Below, one piece after another: positions 8,514 through 17,255 of a stretch of 64,000 nt of DNA. The DNA comes from Ornithinibacillus bavariensis. GTDB lineage: Bacteria > Bacillota > Bacilli > Bacillales > Amphibacillaceae. The notes below the pieces were generated by a model. That model ran no database searches and was not told where the DNA came from. It was given only the letters and a program-made list of their open reading frames with translations. Made by a program: the position numbers and the translations under genes. The first letter of the stretch is position 1; each line of letters begins with the position of its first letter. The DNA lies in assembly GCF_050433565.1 (NCBI RefSeq), contig NZ_JBNPWZ010000003.1, forward strand, positions 62,001-126,000, in the 5' to 3' direction.

Positions 8514-9251
8514 TTGAGCTACTATAAAAATTCTCTCTGCTTCTTCTTCAGAAAAATCATTTTCAAAGATAAAGTCTCCGCAAATATCTAAAATTTCAAA
8601 TCCGCATTTTTTTAATATTTCCTCATACACAGATATAGGAAAAGTTTGTTCGTGGTGTGTTTCATCAAAACGTTGATAACTACCCCCATTCGAACTAAAG
8701 AATGTGAGATCATGATACATCTCACCTTCCTCTTCTCCTTCATAACAGAACCATATATAAGCACCTTCATCTGTCACATCTGCAAAAGTTTTCCCTACTA
8801 GGTTCTCTTCTACATGTACTAGGGAATGAACATCAAAGACGAACAACCCGTTATCTCCTAGCAATTCAGCAATATTATTAAAAACGATTTGAATATCTGA
8901 CTTGGAGGTTATATAGTTGATAACATCACAGTAGCTAATTGCAAGATCAAAGTTTGACAAGCCCTGTAGTTCCCTTAAATCTTGATGTATCCATTGTACC
9001 CTTTGATGATAATCACTTGCCTTTTGTTCGGCTATGGTTAACATATCCGTTGAAGCATCCACTCCAGTAATTTCGAAGCCTTTACTTTTTAGCTTTACGG
9101 TAATTTCACCTGTACCACAGCCAAGATCCACTATTCTTGGATTTTGCAATTGATAACGGCTAATGATTTTTTCGGTCAGTTCTACCCATTTATCATAAGG
9201 GGCAGCTGTCATAAATTGATCATATAGCCTTGCCATAAGTTGATACGTCAT
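8499..9251 (-). CDS. yqeM: SAM-dependent methyltransferase YqeM
   Basis: Class I methyltransferase of unknown substrate. The 250-residue product begins MTYQLMARLYDQFMTAAPYD, typical of the YqeM family, and carries SAM-binding motif I VDLGCGTGEITVKL (about 41-54) and the acidic end of strand 2 (ITGVDASTDML). Its start codon overlaps the rsfS stop by four bases, implying translational coupling. In B. subtilis yqeM follows rsfS in the same order. It is the last gene of the yqeG operon, and its stop lies in the terminator loop. Confidence 0.9.
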   Translation of the reverse strand: MTYQLMARLYDQFMTAAPYDKWVELTEKIISRYQLQNPRIVDLGCGTGEITVKLKSKGFEITGVDASTDMLTIAEQKASDYHQRVQWIHQDLRELQGLSNFDLAISYCDVINYITSKSDIQIVFNNIAELLGDNGLFVFDVHSLVHVEENLVGKTFADVTDEGAYIWFCYEGEEEGEMYHDLTFFSSNGGSYQRFDETHHEQTFPISVYEEILKKCGFEILDICGDFIFENDFSEEEAERIFIVAQKRMR

Positions 9252-9607
9252 TCCTGCCCAACCTCAAGGGAAACAGTCTGGGCGTCTCCCCATAAGCGCT
9301 CAAGATTATAATACGCTCTTTCTTCCTTATGAAAAATGTGACAAACCACATCACCTAAATCAACAAGTACCCATCTAGCTTGCTCGAAACCTTCTAGACG
9401 TTTCACAGGAATATTATTTTCTTCCATCTTTTCTTTTACTTCTCTAGCAATAGACTGTACCTGACGCTCATTTGTACCATGACAAATAAGAAAGTAATCG
9501 GCTACTAATGAAACCTGTGCCAAATCAAGAGCAATAATATCCTCTGCTCTCTTATCATCGCACGCTTCTGCTGCTAGATTTAAAATATCCAACGAATTAT
9601 AACTCAA
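9248..9607 (-). CDS. rsfS: Ribosome silencing factor RsfS
   Basis: RsfS (YqeL/YbeB) binds ribosomal protein L14 and blocks joining of the subunits when nutrients run low. The product has the family core RAEDIIALDL, VADYFLICHGTNERQVQSI and GFEQARWVLVDLGDVVCHIF. The longest frame starts at 9622 (MEGKN), but the ribosome binding site GGAGGG lies inside that stretch and is correctly spaced for the TTG at 9605-9607, giving 119 residues, close to the 118 of B. subtilis YqeL. The gene overlaps yqeK upstream by 11 bases and yqeM downstream by four. Confidence 0.93.
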   Translation of the reverse strand: MSYNSLDILNLAAEACDDKRAEDIIALDLAQVSLVADYFLICHGTNERQVQSIAREVKEKMEENNIPVKRLEGFEQARWVLVDLGDVVCHIFHKEERAYYNLERLWGDAQTVSLEVGQE

Positions 9608-10181
9608 ATTTTTTCCCTCCATCTAAACGTTTCGTTAAATCATTATATGCATGAAATGTATCAGGATAAATACGACTTTTCTTCCCCATCAAAAATTGTA
9701 TAGTATTCCGAGATACCATCCAAGTCGTTCGAATTAATTCTTTTTCTGCCATCTCCCGAACCTCATCAAGCCCTTCAAAGCTTCTACCAGGTTCAATATA
9801 ATCCGCTACAAAAACAACCATTTCCATTTTAGACATATTTGCTCTTCCGGTCGTATGATAGTAAATGGCATTTTTAATATCTTGATCCTCAATACCATAT
9901 TCCTGTTCAATCAAAAGTGAAGCTACTGGTCCATGCCACAACTCATGATGATATTCAAGTAGATCCTTTGGGAGAGAGCTAGCTTCAATTATTCTTGCCA
10001 TCTCTTCCAGGGAACGGTACTTACAATAATCATGAAAAATTGCAGCGAGCTCCGCTTTTTCAACGGAAACATCATATTTACTAGCGAGCTTAACAGCGGT
10101 TTCGGCAACTCGTAAAGTGTGTTCGAATCTAGGTTTCGTTAAATAAGGTTCAATGATTGCAATTGCTTCATCTTTTTTCAT
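9597..10181 (-). CDS. yqeK: HD-domain Ap4A hydrolase YqeK
   Basis: YqeK enzymes are HD-domain proteins that symmetrically cleave diadenosine tetraphosphate to ADP. Metal-binding residues are visible: H in RFEHTLRVAE, the HD pair in AAIFHDYCKYR, H in EYHHELWHGP and D in VVFVADYIEPGR. The longest frame starts at 10190, but that ATG is only one base from the AAGGAG site; the ATG at 10181 has proper spacing and gives MKKDEAIAI, 194 residues. It overlaps nadD by 14 bases and rsfS by 11, part of a tightly packed operon. Confidence 0.93.
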   Translation of the reverse strand: MKKDEAIAIIEPYLTKPRFEHTLRVAETAVKLASKYDVSVEKAELAAIFHDYCKYRSLEEMARIIEASSLPKDLLEYHHELWHGPVASLLIEQEYGIEDQDIKNAIYYHTTGRANMSKMEMVVFVADYIEPGRSFEGLDEVREMAEKELIRTTWMVSRNTIQFLMGKKSRIYPDTFHAYNDLTKRLDGGKKFEL

Positions 10182-10737
10182 AGAGACCATGCTCCTTAAT
10201 ATAATGATGTACAGAGCCCGGAACTAAGTACTTAATAGACTTCATTTCCTGTAGACGCCCTCGAATTAAACTAGAGGAAATATCGACCATTGGAATATCT
10301 ACCTTTTTAACCGGATAATCCGTATCCATTGAGTAGCCAGAGCGTTTTACTCCTACAAAGTTCACTTGTTTGATTAACTCGTCAATCCTATACCAATTTG
10401 GTAGGTACTCGACCATGTCCGCTCCAATGATAAAATAAAAATCTACCTCTGGGTAAGCTTTTTTTAAATCGATAATGGTGTTAATGGTATAGGATTTTCC
10501 TGCTCTGTCAATTTCTATCGTATTCAAAGAAAATTTTTCGTTATCAGCAATTGCTAGTTTCAGCATGTCAATTCGATAATCTGCTTGTACAAATGCATCA
10601 TGTTTGTGCGGTGGCTCGTACGTCGGAATAAACCAGACTTGGTCCAGTTTTAAGGCACAAAGTACTTCTTGAGCTATAATTAAATGTCCCATATGCGGCG
10701 GGTCAAATGTTCCACCTAAAATTCCGATCCGTTTCAT
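10168..10737 (-). CDS. nadD: Nicotinate-nucleotide adenylyltransferase
   Basis: NadD makes nicotinic acid adenine dinucleotide from nicotinate mononucleotide and ATP, a late step of NAD synthesis. The product has the nucleotidyltransferase signature GGTFDPPHMGHL near the start and ISSSLIRGR (SSxxIR motif) near residue 155. Two ATG codons lie side by side at 10740 and 10737; the second is better spaced from AGGAG and gives 189 residues, the length of B. subtilis NadD. Its pathway partner nadE is also in this window, about 50 kb away. Confidence 0.96.
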   Translation of the reverse strand: MKRIGILGGTFDPPHMGHLIIAQEVLCALKLDQVWFIPTYEPPHKHDAFVQADYRIDMLKLAIADNEKFSLNTIEIDRAGKSYTINTIIDLKKAYPEVDFYFIIGADMVEYLPNWYRIDELIKQVNFVGVKRSGYSMDTDYPVKKVDIPMVDISSSLIRGRLQEMKSIKYLVPGSVHHYIKEHGLYEKR

Positions 10738-10756
10738 CATGAACTCCTTTACTCAT

Positions 10757-11047
10757 TTACGGCAGCTGTATTTGTTTATTTTCTTCTGATTCCTTATATA
10801 ATACGATATTATTTCCGATAATTTGAACAATTTCAGCATGAGTTCCTTCTTGTAATTGCTCTGCGATCGCATCCTTATCTTCCATGCAATTCTGTAAGAT
10901 ACTTACTTTTATTAGCTCTCTTTTCTCCAATGCCTCATTGATTTGAACAATCATGTTGTCATTGACACCAATTTTCCCTACCTGAAAGATAGGTTTTAAA
11001 TGGTGGGCTTTGGAACGTAGAAATCTTTTTTGTTTTCCTGTTAGCAT
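10757..11047 (-). CDS. yhbY: CRM-domain RNA-binding protein YhbY/YqeI
   Basis: YhbY proteins associate with pre-50S ribosomal particles and are thought to help ribosome assembly. The 96-residue product is a single CRM domain with the family signature LTGKQKRFLRSKAHHLKPIFQVGKIGVN, including the GxxG-like loop, and ends with a variable polar tail. The ATG follows GGGTGATCAG. It is four bases downstream of aroE and 17 bases upstream of nadD, consistent with one operon. Confidence 0.94.
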   Translation of the reverse strand: MLTGKQKRFLRSKAHHLKPIFQVGKIGVNDNMIVQINEALEKRELIKVSILQNCMEDKDAIAEQLQEGTHAEIVQIIGNNIVLYKESEENKQIQLP

Positions 11048-11051
11048 CTGA

Positions 11052-11888
11052 TCACCCTTCCAGTAAAAGTTTTAATTCACGATTCATATTTCCTAGACTT
11101 GGCCTTATACCTGTCCATATTTCAAAAGCATATTGTGCTTGATATAGTAGCATCGTATGTCCATGATGAATATTGGCACCTTTATCATTAGCTTCTTTTA
11201 AAAACTTGGTCCAAAATGGTTGATATATGATATCACTAACATTTACCTTTTTAGGTAAATGGTGAAGCTGTATGGGTACCATATCCTGATTCGGCAGCAT
11301 TCCAACACTGGTTGTCTGCACAATCAGCGGATAGTTTCCGATGTGTTCTTCTGCTTGTTTTAAACCAATAACCTCAGTCGTTGTCGGTTTTTTTCGAAGT
11401 TTCGCTATAGCTTCCGCCTTTTCCTTCGTACGATTAGCGATATCAATGAACTGAAAACCGCATTGATTTAAAGCTACATAGATACCTCTTGCTGCACCAC
11501 CAGCTCCAATGATAAGAATTTTAGACTTCTTTTTCTCCATAATCTCTGGAAAGGACGACTCTAAGGAGCGTACATACCCAATACCATCTGTATTATACCC
11601 AATTAAACGCCCTTCTACATTTATTACAGTATTTACTGAACCTATTTTAGCAGCATTTTCATCTAACTCGTCCAGGTAAGAAATTATTTTTTGCTTATAT
11701 GGTACTGTTACATTAAACCCATCATAGCTGTGGATGATTCTTGTGATCTGCTGTTCAAACTCATCAGGAAGAACCTCTTCTATTCTATAGGTTCCTTCGA
11801 TATTTGTTTGCTGCATAAACCTTTTGTGTATCCAAGGAGAAAGGGAGTGCTTAATCGGATAACCAATTAATCCAAGCCGAAGTTCCAT
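11052..11888 (-). CDS. aroE: Shikimate dehydrogenase
   Basis: AroE reduces 3-dehydroshikimate to shikimate with NADPH in aromatic amino acid synthesis. The 278-residue protein has the N-terminal substrate-binding domain with SLSPWIHKRFM and catalytic FNVTVPYK (Lys about 65), NTDGIGYVRSL (about 98-108), and the Rossmann nucleotide-binding loop IGAGGAARGI (about 126-135) with NRTKEKAEA. Start ATG is well placed after AAGGAGGGG. It lies between yqeH and yhbY, as in B. subtilis, where it is named aroD. Confidence 0.96.
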   Translation of the reverse strand: MELRLGLIGYPIKHSLSPWIHKRFMQQTNIEGTYRIEEVLPDEFEQQITRIIHSYDGFNVTVPYKQKIISYLDELDENAAKIGSVNTVINVEGRLIGYNTDGIGYVRSLESSFPEIMEKKKSKILIIGAGGAARGIYVALNQCGFQFIDIANRTKEKAEAIAKLRKKPTTTEVIGLKQAEEHIGNYPLIVQTTSVGMLPNQDMVPIQLHHLPKKVNVSDIIYQPFWTKFLKEANDKGANIHHGHTMLLYQAQYAFEIWTGIRPSLGNMNRELKLLLEG

Positions 11889-11899
11889 TATACCCCTCC

Positions 11900-13000
11900 T
11901 TAGATTAACGATTTTCGTACAGAAACTGCTACTTCCTTTGGACTATGAACCACTATTGTTGTATTACTACCATTAACGGTTACCCAGCCTAAGCCTGGAA
12001 AGACAATATCGGTTTTCTCATTTTCTAGTTTAAATGACTGTTGAGTAAATGGCGGTAACGTTTGTAACGACTCTTCATCTGGAGGTGATAATAACTCGCC
12101 AAGATGATTATGATATAATTCATCTGCCTTTTCTAATTTCGTACGATGAATCGGCAGCTGATTTGCAAAGTAACAAACAAAGGATTGTCTCTCCCCTTTA
12201 ATAAAATCAAGTCGGGCTAATCCACCAAAAAACAATGTCTGTTTGGCATTTAATTGATATACCCTAGGCTTTATTTCTTTCGTTGGTGTTATTATTTTTA
12301 AATCATGGTCAGAAATATAATGCGCCATTTGTTCTGAATTCACAATTCCTGGTGTATCAATTAACGATGTCTGATCATCTAAAGGAATTTCGATAAATCC
12401 TAGTGTTGTTCCTGGAAAATAGGATGTAGTTATTACATCACTTTCTCCAACAGTCTGCTTAATCAATCGATTTATGAACGTTGATTTACCAACATTCGTT
12501 GTTCCTACGATGTACACATCCTGTTTTTTACGGTAGGCGTCTATTTGCTCAGTTAACTCATCAATCCCATAGCCTTTGACTGACGAAATGAGAAATACAT
12601 CTTCAACTTTAAGTCCAATATCTTTTGCAGATGTGCGCAACCATTGTATAAGTTTACGCTGGTTAGTAGACTTTGGCAATAAATCCATTTTATTACCAAC
12701 TAAAATGATTGGATTGTTTCCAACAATTCTTGGTAAGCTTTTTATCATCGTCCCGTTCACATCAAAAATATCAATAATATGAACAACAAGACCTTTCTTT
12801 TCTCGAATGGAGCTAACCATTTTAAGAAAATCGTCGTCTTCAATGGATATGTCTTGTATTTCATTATAATGCTTTAACCTGAAGCACCGCTTACAAAGTA
12901 TATTTTCTTTTTCCAATGATGATTTTGGTGTATATCCTAGGCCGTTTGGATCTTCTGTTTGAATTTCCACGCCACAACCCATGCAATGAATAACTTCCAA
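11900..13000 (-). CDS. yqeH: Ribosome biogenesis GTPase YqeH
   Basis: YqeH is a circularly permuted GTPase needed for 30S subunit assembly. The 366-residue protein begins with a zinc finger (Cys6, Cys9 and CKRC at about 36-39), followed by G4 (GNKMDLLP), G5 (ISSVKGYG), G1 (GTTNVGKSTFIN, about 170) and G3 (DTPG), the permuted order that defines the family. The start is TTG (12998-13000) eight bases after GGGAGG. It is 3 bp downstream of yqeG. The C-terminal region carries the family's RNA-binding extension. Confidence 0.96.
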   Translation of the reverse strand: MEVIHCMGCGVEIQTEDPNGLGYTPKSSLEKENILCKRCFRLKHYNEIQDISIEDDDFLKMVSSIREKKGLVVHIIDIFDVNGTMIKSLPRIVGNNPIILVGNKMDLLPKSTNQRKLIQWLRTSAKDIGLKVEDVFLISSVKGYGIDELTEQIDAYRKKQDVYIVGTTNVGKSTFINRLIKQTVGESDVITTSYFPGTTLGFIEIPLDDQTSLIDTPGIVNSEQMAHYISDHDLKIITPTKEIKPRVYQLNAKQTLFFGGLARLDFIKGERQSFVCYFANQLPIHRTKLEKADELYHNHLGELLSPPDEESLQTLPPFTQQSFKLENEKTDIVFPGLGWVTVNGSNTTIVVHSPKEVAVSVRKSLI

Positions 13001-13003
13001 GCA

Positions 13004-13519
13004 CTATTCCTCCCAACGTATCATGCCTTTTTTACGAAAATAATTCATGATTTTACGTTCTATTTTTCGGTTAAATTGCGTGATCTTTTCGTCTGTTTGT
13101 ACAATCGGAACTACTAGAATGGTGTAAAGGCCTGCTGAATTACCACCTAGCACATCTGTTAGTAACTGGTCCCCAACTACAACAATTTCCTCTTTTTTCA
13201 GTTCCATTTGTCTTGAAGCTGTTTTAAATGCCCTTGATAATGGTTTTCTGGCACTAAATACAAACGGTGTTCCAAGAGGTTCTGAAAACATTTTAACTCT
13301 TTCTTCCTTATTATTGGAAATGATAGTTACTTTAATGCCATTATCCTTCATTTGTTTAAACCAATTTATAACTTCTGGAGTTGCCTCCTTCACATCCCAA
13401 GGAACTAGTGTATTATCTAGATCCGTAATGATACCTTTTATCCCTTTCTCTCTTAGGGTTAAAGGATCAATCTCGTAAATACTTTTAACATGTTCATTCG
13501 GTAAAAAACGTTTTAACAA
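13004..13519 (-). CDS. yqeG: HAD-family phosphatase YqeG
   Basis: HAD phosphatase of the YqeG family, close to bacterial and plant phosphatidylglycerophosphate phosphatases; the substrate here is not shown by sequence. The 171-residue product has HAD motif I DLDNTLVPWD (about 35-44), motif II TIISNNKEERV, the lysine of motif III, and motif IV VVGDQLLTDVLGGN. Translation starts at TTG (MLKRFLPNEH) after GGAGAGGTG. It is the first gene of the operon running through yqeM; the promoter must lie in 13520-13810 but was not pinned down. Confidence 0.93.
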   Translation of the reverse strand: MLKRFLPNEHVKSIYEIDPLTLREKGIKGIITDLDNTLVPWDVKEATPEVINWFKQMKDNGIKVTIISNNKEERVKMFSEPLGTPFVFSARKPLSRAFKTASRQMELKKEEIVVVGDQLLTDVLGGNSAGLYTILVVPIVQTDEKITQFNRKIERKIMNYFRKKGMIRWEE

Positions 13520-13810
13520 TTAACGACACCTCTCCAATGTATCAAATTACAACCTCGTTGTATGGAAAATCCTTTTCATTTGGTTTATCTGCCTATTTTC
13601 TTTCATTGGTATTTTTTATAACCGAACAGCATCTCTATTATATTAACCTATCTTATGTTTAAGAAATAGTATTTTCGGTTAATATGTTTAATAAGATTTC
13701 ATAAGCGACTATTATACAAAATAGCATATTTATGCTGGATTAGATAGAAATATGTAGATTCAACATTTATATTGCAAAAATCGTTCGACAAATTCCTTCA
13801 TAACTCGTCT

Positions 13811-13909
13811 TGTGGATAAGTATATTCACATTATCAACAGCATTATTTCAAGGTTTTTTACCATTAATTGCAAGTTATTCACAAGTTATCTACAATCACC
13901 TGTAGATAA
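13811..13909. promoter_or_regulatory. Cluster of DnaA boxes upstream of sda
   Basis: Five 9-mers resembling the DnaA box TTATCCACA: TGTGGATAA at 13811-13819 (perfect, minus orientation), TTATCAACA 13831-13839, TTATTCACA 13875-13883, TTATCTACA 13886-13894, and TGTAGATAA 13901-13909 (each one mismatch). A weaker sixth is at 13822-13830. In B. subtilis DnaA bound to such boxes activates sda, linking replication status to sporulation. The rest of the 487-bp gap 13520-14006 is AT-rich with no gene seen. Confidence 0.85.
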
Positions 13910-14006
13910 CTGACACCTTGTCCTAGCAACTATTTCGTGTTACGTTATAAATATCTTTAATCTAGTTCAGTGAAAAAAACAGTTCATTATAGGAGGGCTA
14001 AAATTT

Positions 14007-14147
14007 ATGAAACATTTGTCAGATGAATTATTGATTGAATCGTACTATAAAGCAAATGAACTAAAACTAAGCCCTGATTTTGTTTCACTTATAAAAGCTG
14101 AAATATATCGCCGAGGTTTGAGTCACAAGATAAAGTATACAAGCTAA
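14007..14147 (+). CDS. sda: Sporulation checkpoint inhibitor Sda
   Basis: Sda is a helical-hairpin protein that binds sporulation histidine kinases such as KinA and blocks phosphorelay activation when replication is perturbed. The 46-residue product reads MKHLSDELLIESYYKANELK then LSPDFVSLIKAEIYRRGL, matching the B. subtilis protein (also 46 residues) in both helices. The ATG follows AGGAGGGCTAAAATTT. It sits upstream of and divergent from yqeG with DnaA boxes in front, the same context as in B. subtilis. It is too short for length-filtered gene calling. Confidence 0.95.
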   Translation: MKHLSDELLIESYYKANELKLSPDFVSLIKAEIYRRGLSHKIKYTS

Positions 14148-14187
14148 CAGCATTCGACATACATCAAAAATTGCACGACACTATTTT

Positions 14188-14230
14188 AACTCTTACTATC
14201 TTATATGATAGTAAGAGTTTTTCTTTTTAA
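14188..14230 (+). terminator. Terminator of sda
   Basis: Perfect arms AACTCTTACTATC and GATAGTAAGAGTT with a 6-base loop, followed by TTTCTTTTT. Downstream, 14231-14464 holds no gene that I can see. Confidence 0.92.
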
Positions 14231-14464
14231 TAGCCCGATATAGAAAAAATAAAATGCCTACAGATAAATATTAGTATATTACTTTATAACTTCCCCTCTT
14301 TTATATTAAAATGATTATATGAAATTATTAAAAAGAAATAAATTATTACAAATAAATTCCCTCGATCATCTTTTTACCTGTAATACATACTAAATTAAAC
14401 AATCTGAACCACCTTAATTGTCACCGTGCAAGTCTACCTATTCTATTATTTTTTCTCTTTTTAA

Positions 14465-14493
14465 TTGAAAGGTCTTGTATTATGAAGTATTCT
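14465..14493 (+). promoter_or_regulatory. Possible promoter of the mrp operon
   Basis: TTGAAA (14465-14470), 17 bp, TATTCT (14488-14493), about 90 bp before mrpA. The -10 hexamer is imperfect (two mismatches), so this is a candidate only. Confidence 0.35.
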
Positions 14494-14580
14494 ATCAGTT
14501 AATGGAAAAAATGTTACTAGATTCGTCTTTTATACATATTTCATTTTAGGCGCTATATTATTTAGGAGGTTTTTAAATAG

Positions 14581-16917
14581 ATGTTAACTGCTGTCTTAAT
14601 TCCGCTTATATTTGCATTTTTTGTTCCATTTATAAGCAAATATAAGCAAAAAGTACATACTGGTGTATTCGTTTTGATAATACCGTTAGGGATTTTCCTG
14701 TATTTTATTCAATTTATAGGAAAAGATTTTGCTCCTTTTATTCATGAATATAGTTGGATACCCTCATTAGGTATTAATTTTGATTTCTATTTAGACGGAC
14801 TTAGCTTACTTTTTGTCCTCTTGATTAGCGGAATTGGTACGTTAGTGGTCCTATATTCCATCTTTTATTTAGATACATCCGAAAAATTAAGCCACTTTTA
14901 TGTATACCTTCTTATGTTCATGTCTGCGATGCTTGGGGTTATATTATCCGATAATGTGTTTGTTCTTTATACATTTTGGGAGTTAACTTCCATATCATCC
15001 TTCCTATTGATAGGATATTGGCATCACCGAGAACGCTCCCGTTATGGTGCACAAAAATCCATGCTTATCACCATTTTTGGTGGATTAAGTATGTTGGGTG
15101 GGCTTATTTTCTTAACTGTTATTACGAATACAACTAGTATTCGTGCAATGATAAATAGTATGGATGAGATTTTAAATAGTAATTATTTACCGCTTATCAT
15201 GGTGTTAATTTTATTAGGCGCATTCACAAAGTCAGCACAGTTTCCATTTCATATTTGGTTACCAGATGCAATGGAAGCTCCTACACCGGTTAGTGCCTAT
15301 TTACACTCTGCAACAATGGTTAAGGCTGGCATTTACCTAGTAGCCCGGTTCTCACCTATTTTTCATGCGTATGAATGGTTCTTTATTACCGTTAGCATAA
15401 TTGGAATTGTAACACTTGTCTGGGCTTCTTACATGGCGGTAAGACAAACTGACTTAAAGGCAATCCTTGCCTTTTCAACAGTTAGTCAATTAGGTATGAT
15501 AATGGCCATGTTGGGCTTCGGTACAGAAGCAGCGGTATTTGCAGCAGTATTCCACATCCTGAACCATGCAACATTTAAGGGTAGTCTATTTATGATTGCT
15601 GGTATTATTGATCATGAAACAGGAACAAGAGATATTCGTAAACTAGGTGGTTTATTAACCTTTATGCCGATGTCCGCAACACTGGCACTCTTTGGAACAT
15701 TTTCTATGGCAGGGGTTCCACTTCCATTCTTAAACGGATTCTATAGTAAAGAACTATTTTTTGAATCAACAACTCATTTAGACATAACTAGTAATACTTT
15801 TGCAGCAACTTTTGCAGACATCATCCCATATCTAGCTGTTTTCGGTAGTATCTTTACCTTTGTGTATTCTATGTACTTTTTCTTTGGGGTATTTATGGGA
15901 CAGAAAAAACTCGACCTATTACCGAAGAAGCCACATGAGGCACCTCTTGGGATGTTACTATCACCAATCGTACTAGTTCTTGGAGTCATCATTATTGGAT
16001 TATTCCCTAATATAGTAAATGGAACATTATTAACACACGCAGCAAAATCTATCAATGGTAATGTAGACTATCATGCTATTCAATTCTGGCATGGATTAAA
16101 GCCTGCATTCTTGATGTCGTTAGTAGTTGTTGGGATTGGAGCTATCTTGTTTCTTACTCTTAAAAAATGGCGCAAGATTTATTCGGTTATACCAGGTAAA
16201 TTAAGTTTTAATGAGTTATATGATAAAACAATTGATATCATAGATCGATATGCTAAAAGGATTACTAATTTCTATATGACAGGCTCCCTTAAGTTGTATA
16301 TGTCAATTATCCTAGGTGCAATTATCGCTTTTTCATTTCTCATCATGGTAACTACTGATGGATTTAGTCATATTACATTTAATGACCTGGCAGATGTAGA
16401 ATGGATTGATTTCACTGTTATAATCGTAATGGCATTGGCTGCTATTTGTACAATTTTTGTAAATAACAAGCTAAGCCTAATTATTATTACAGGAATTGTC
16501 GGGTTTGGTATATCCATATTGTTTGTGATTTTCCGTGCTCCTGACTTAGCCTTAACACAGCTAGTAGTAGAAACGGTGTCTATGGCTCTATTCCTGCTAG
16601 CATACTATCATTTACCAGAGCTACGAAAAAGAAACGAAACAATTACCACGTCAGCTTCCAATGCTATACTCTCGCTTGGAATTGGTACACTTATTACGAT
16701 GGTTGGTATTGCGGCACATAGCTCGGATTGGTTTGCGTCCATATCAGATTATTTTGTTGAAACTGCCTATTCATTAGGTGGTGGACATAATATCGTTAAT
16801 GTAATTCTTGTAGATATGCGAGGACTTGATACATTATTTGAGATTACTGTGTTGGGAATTGCAGCTTTAGCCATTTATGGCCTCATTAAAGTGCGAAAGA
16901 ATAAGGAGGCAGAATAA
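14581..16917 (+). CDS. mrpA: Mrp Na+/H+ antiporter subunit A
   Basis: MrpA is the largest membrane subunit of the multi-subunit cation/proton antiporter that exports Na+ and supports pH and salt homeostasis. The 778-residue protein has the NuoL-like core (VLYTFWELTSISSFLLIGYW; FPFHIWLPDAMEAPTPVSAY; HILNHATFKGSLF), and a C-terminal NuoJ-like part ending GGGHNIVNVILVDMRG, FEITVLGIAALAIYGLIKV. The size is close to B. subtilis MrpA (801), so no MrpB domain is fused. AGGAGG lies 10 bases before the ATG. Its stop overlaps the mrpC start by one base, leaving no room for mrpB. Confidence 0.96.
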   Translation: MLTAVLIPLIFAFFVPFISKYKQKVHTGVFVLIIPLGIFLYFIQFIGKDFAPFIHEYSWIPSLGINFDFYLDGLSLLFVLLISGIGTLVVLYSIFYLDTSEKLSHFYVYLLMFMSAMLGVILSDNVFVLYTFWELTSISSFLLIGYWHHRERSRYGAQKSMLITIFGGLSMLGGLIFLTVITNTTSIRAMINSMDEILNSNYLPLIMVLILLGAFTKSAQFPFHIWLPDAMEAPTPVSAYLHSATMVKAGIYLVARFSPIFHAYEWFFITVSIIGIVTLVWASYMAVRQTDLKAILAFSTVSQLGMIMAMLGFGTEAAVFAAVFHILNHATFKGSLFMIAGIIDHETGTRDIRKLGGLLTFMPMSATLALFGTFSMAGVPLPFLNGFYSKELFFESTTHLDITSNTFAATFADIIPYLAVFGSIFTFVYSMYFFFGVFMGQKKLDLLPKKPHEAPLGMLLSPIVLVLGVIIIGLFPNIVNGTLLTHAAKSINGNVDYHAIQFWHGLKPAFLMSLVVVGIGAILFLTLKKWRKIYSVIPGKLSFNELYDKTIDIIDRYAKRITNFYMTGSLKLYMSIILGAIIAFSFLIMVTTDGFSHITFNDLADVEWIDFTVIIVMALAAICTIFVNNKLSLIIITGIVGFGISILFVIFRAPDLALTQLVVETVSMALFLLAYYHLPELRKRNETITTSASNAILSLGIGTLITMVGIAAHSSDWFASISDYFVETAYSLGGGHNIVNVILVDMRGLDTLFEITVLGIAALAIYGLIKVRKNKEAE

Positions 16918-17255
16918 TGGAGTATATTGTATTAATACTTTCTGGTATTCTATTTGCGACTGCCATTTATAATATTTTACAAAAACAATTACTGCGCATC
17001 ATTATTGGAACGGTTCTAATCTCACATGGTGCCCATCTAGTTATTTTGACAATGGGTAAGTTAAAGAGAGGACAACCACCAATATTAGATGAATCTGTGA
17101 CGAGTTATACAGATCCGCTTCCACAAGCGTTAATCTTAACATCAATTGTTATTAGTTTTGGAATTACGAGCTTATTACTTGTTCTAAGCTATCGCACTGC
17201 AAAAGAGAATAATACTGATAATATGGAAGAAATGAGGGGTGAATCGAATGAGTAA
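16917..17255 (+). CDS. mrpC: Mrp antiporter subunit C
   Basis: Small NuoK-like membrane subunit of the Mrp complex. The 112-residue protein has three hydrophobic helices and the conserved blocks LLRIIIGTVLISHGAHL and DPLPQALILTSIVISFG, close to B. subtilis MrpC (113 residues), followed by an acidic tail. It starts with the ATG that overlaps the mrpA stop (TAATG) and overlaps mrpD by eight bases. It is MrpC, not MrpB: the PGGGF-type motif of MnhB domains is absent. Confidence 0.95.
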   Translation: MEYIVLILSGILFATAIYNILQKQLLRIIIGTVLISHGAHLVILTMGKLKRGQPPILDESVTSYTDPLPQALILTSIVISFGITSLLLVLSYRTAKENNTDNMEEMRGESNE

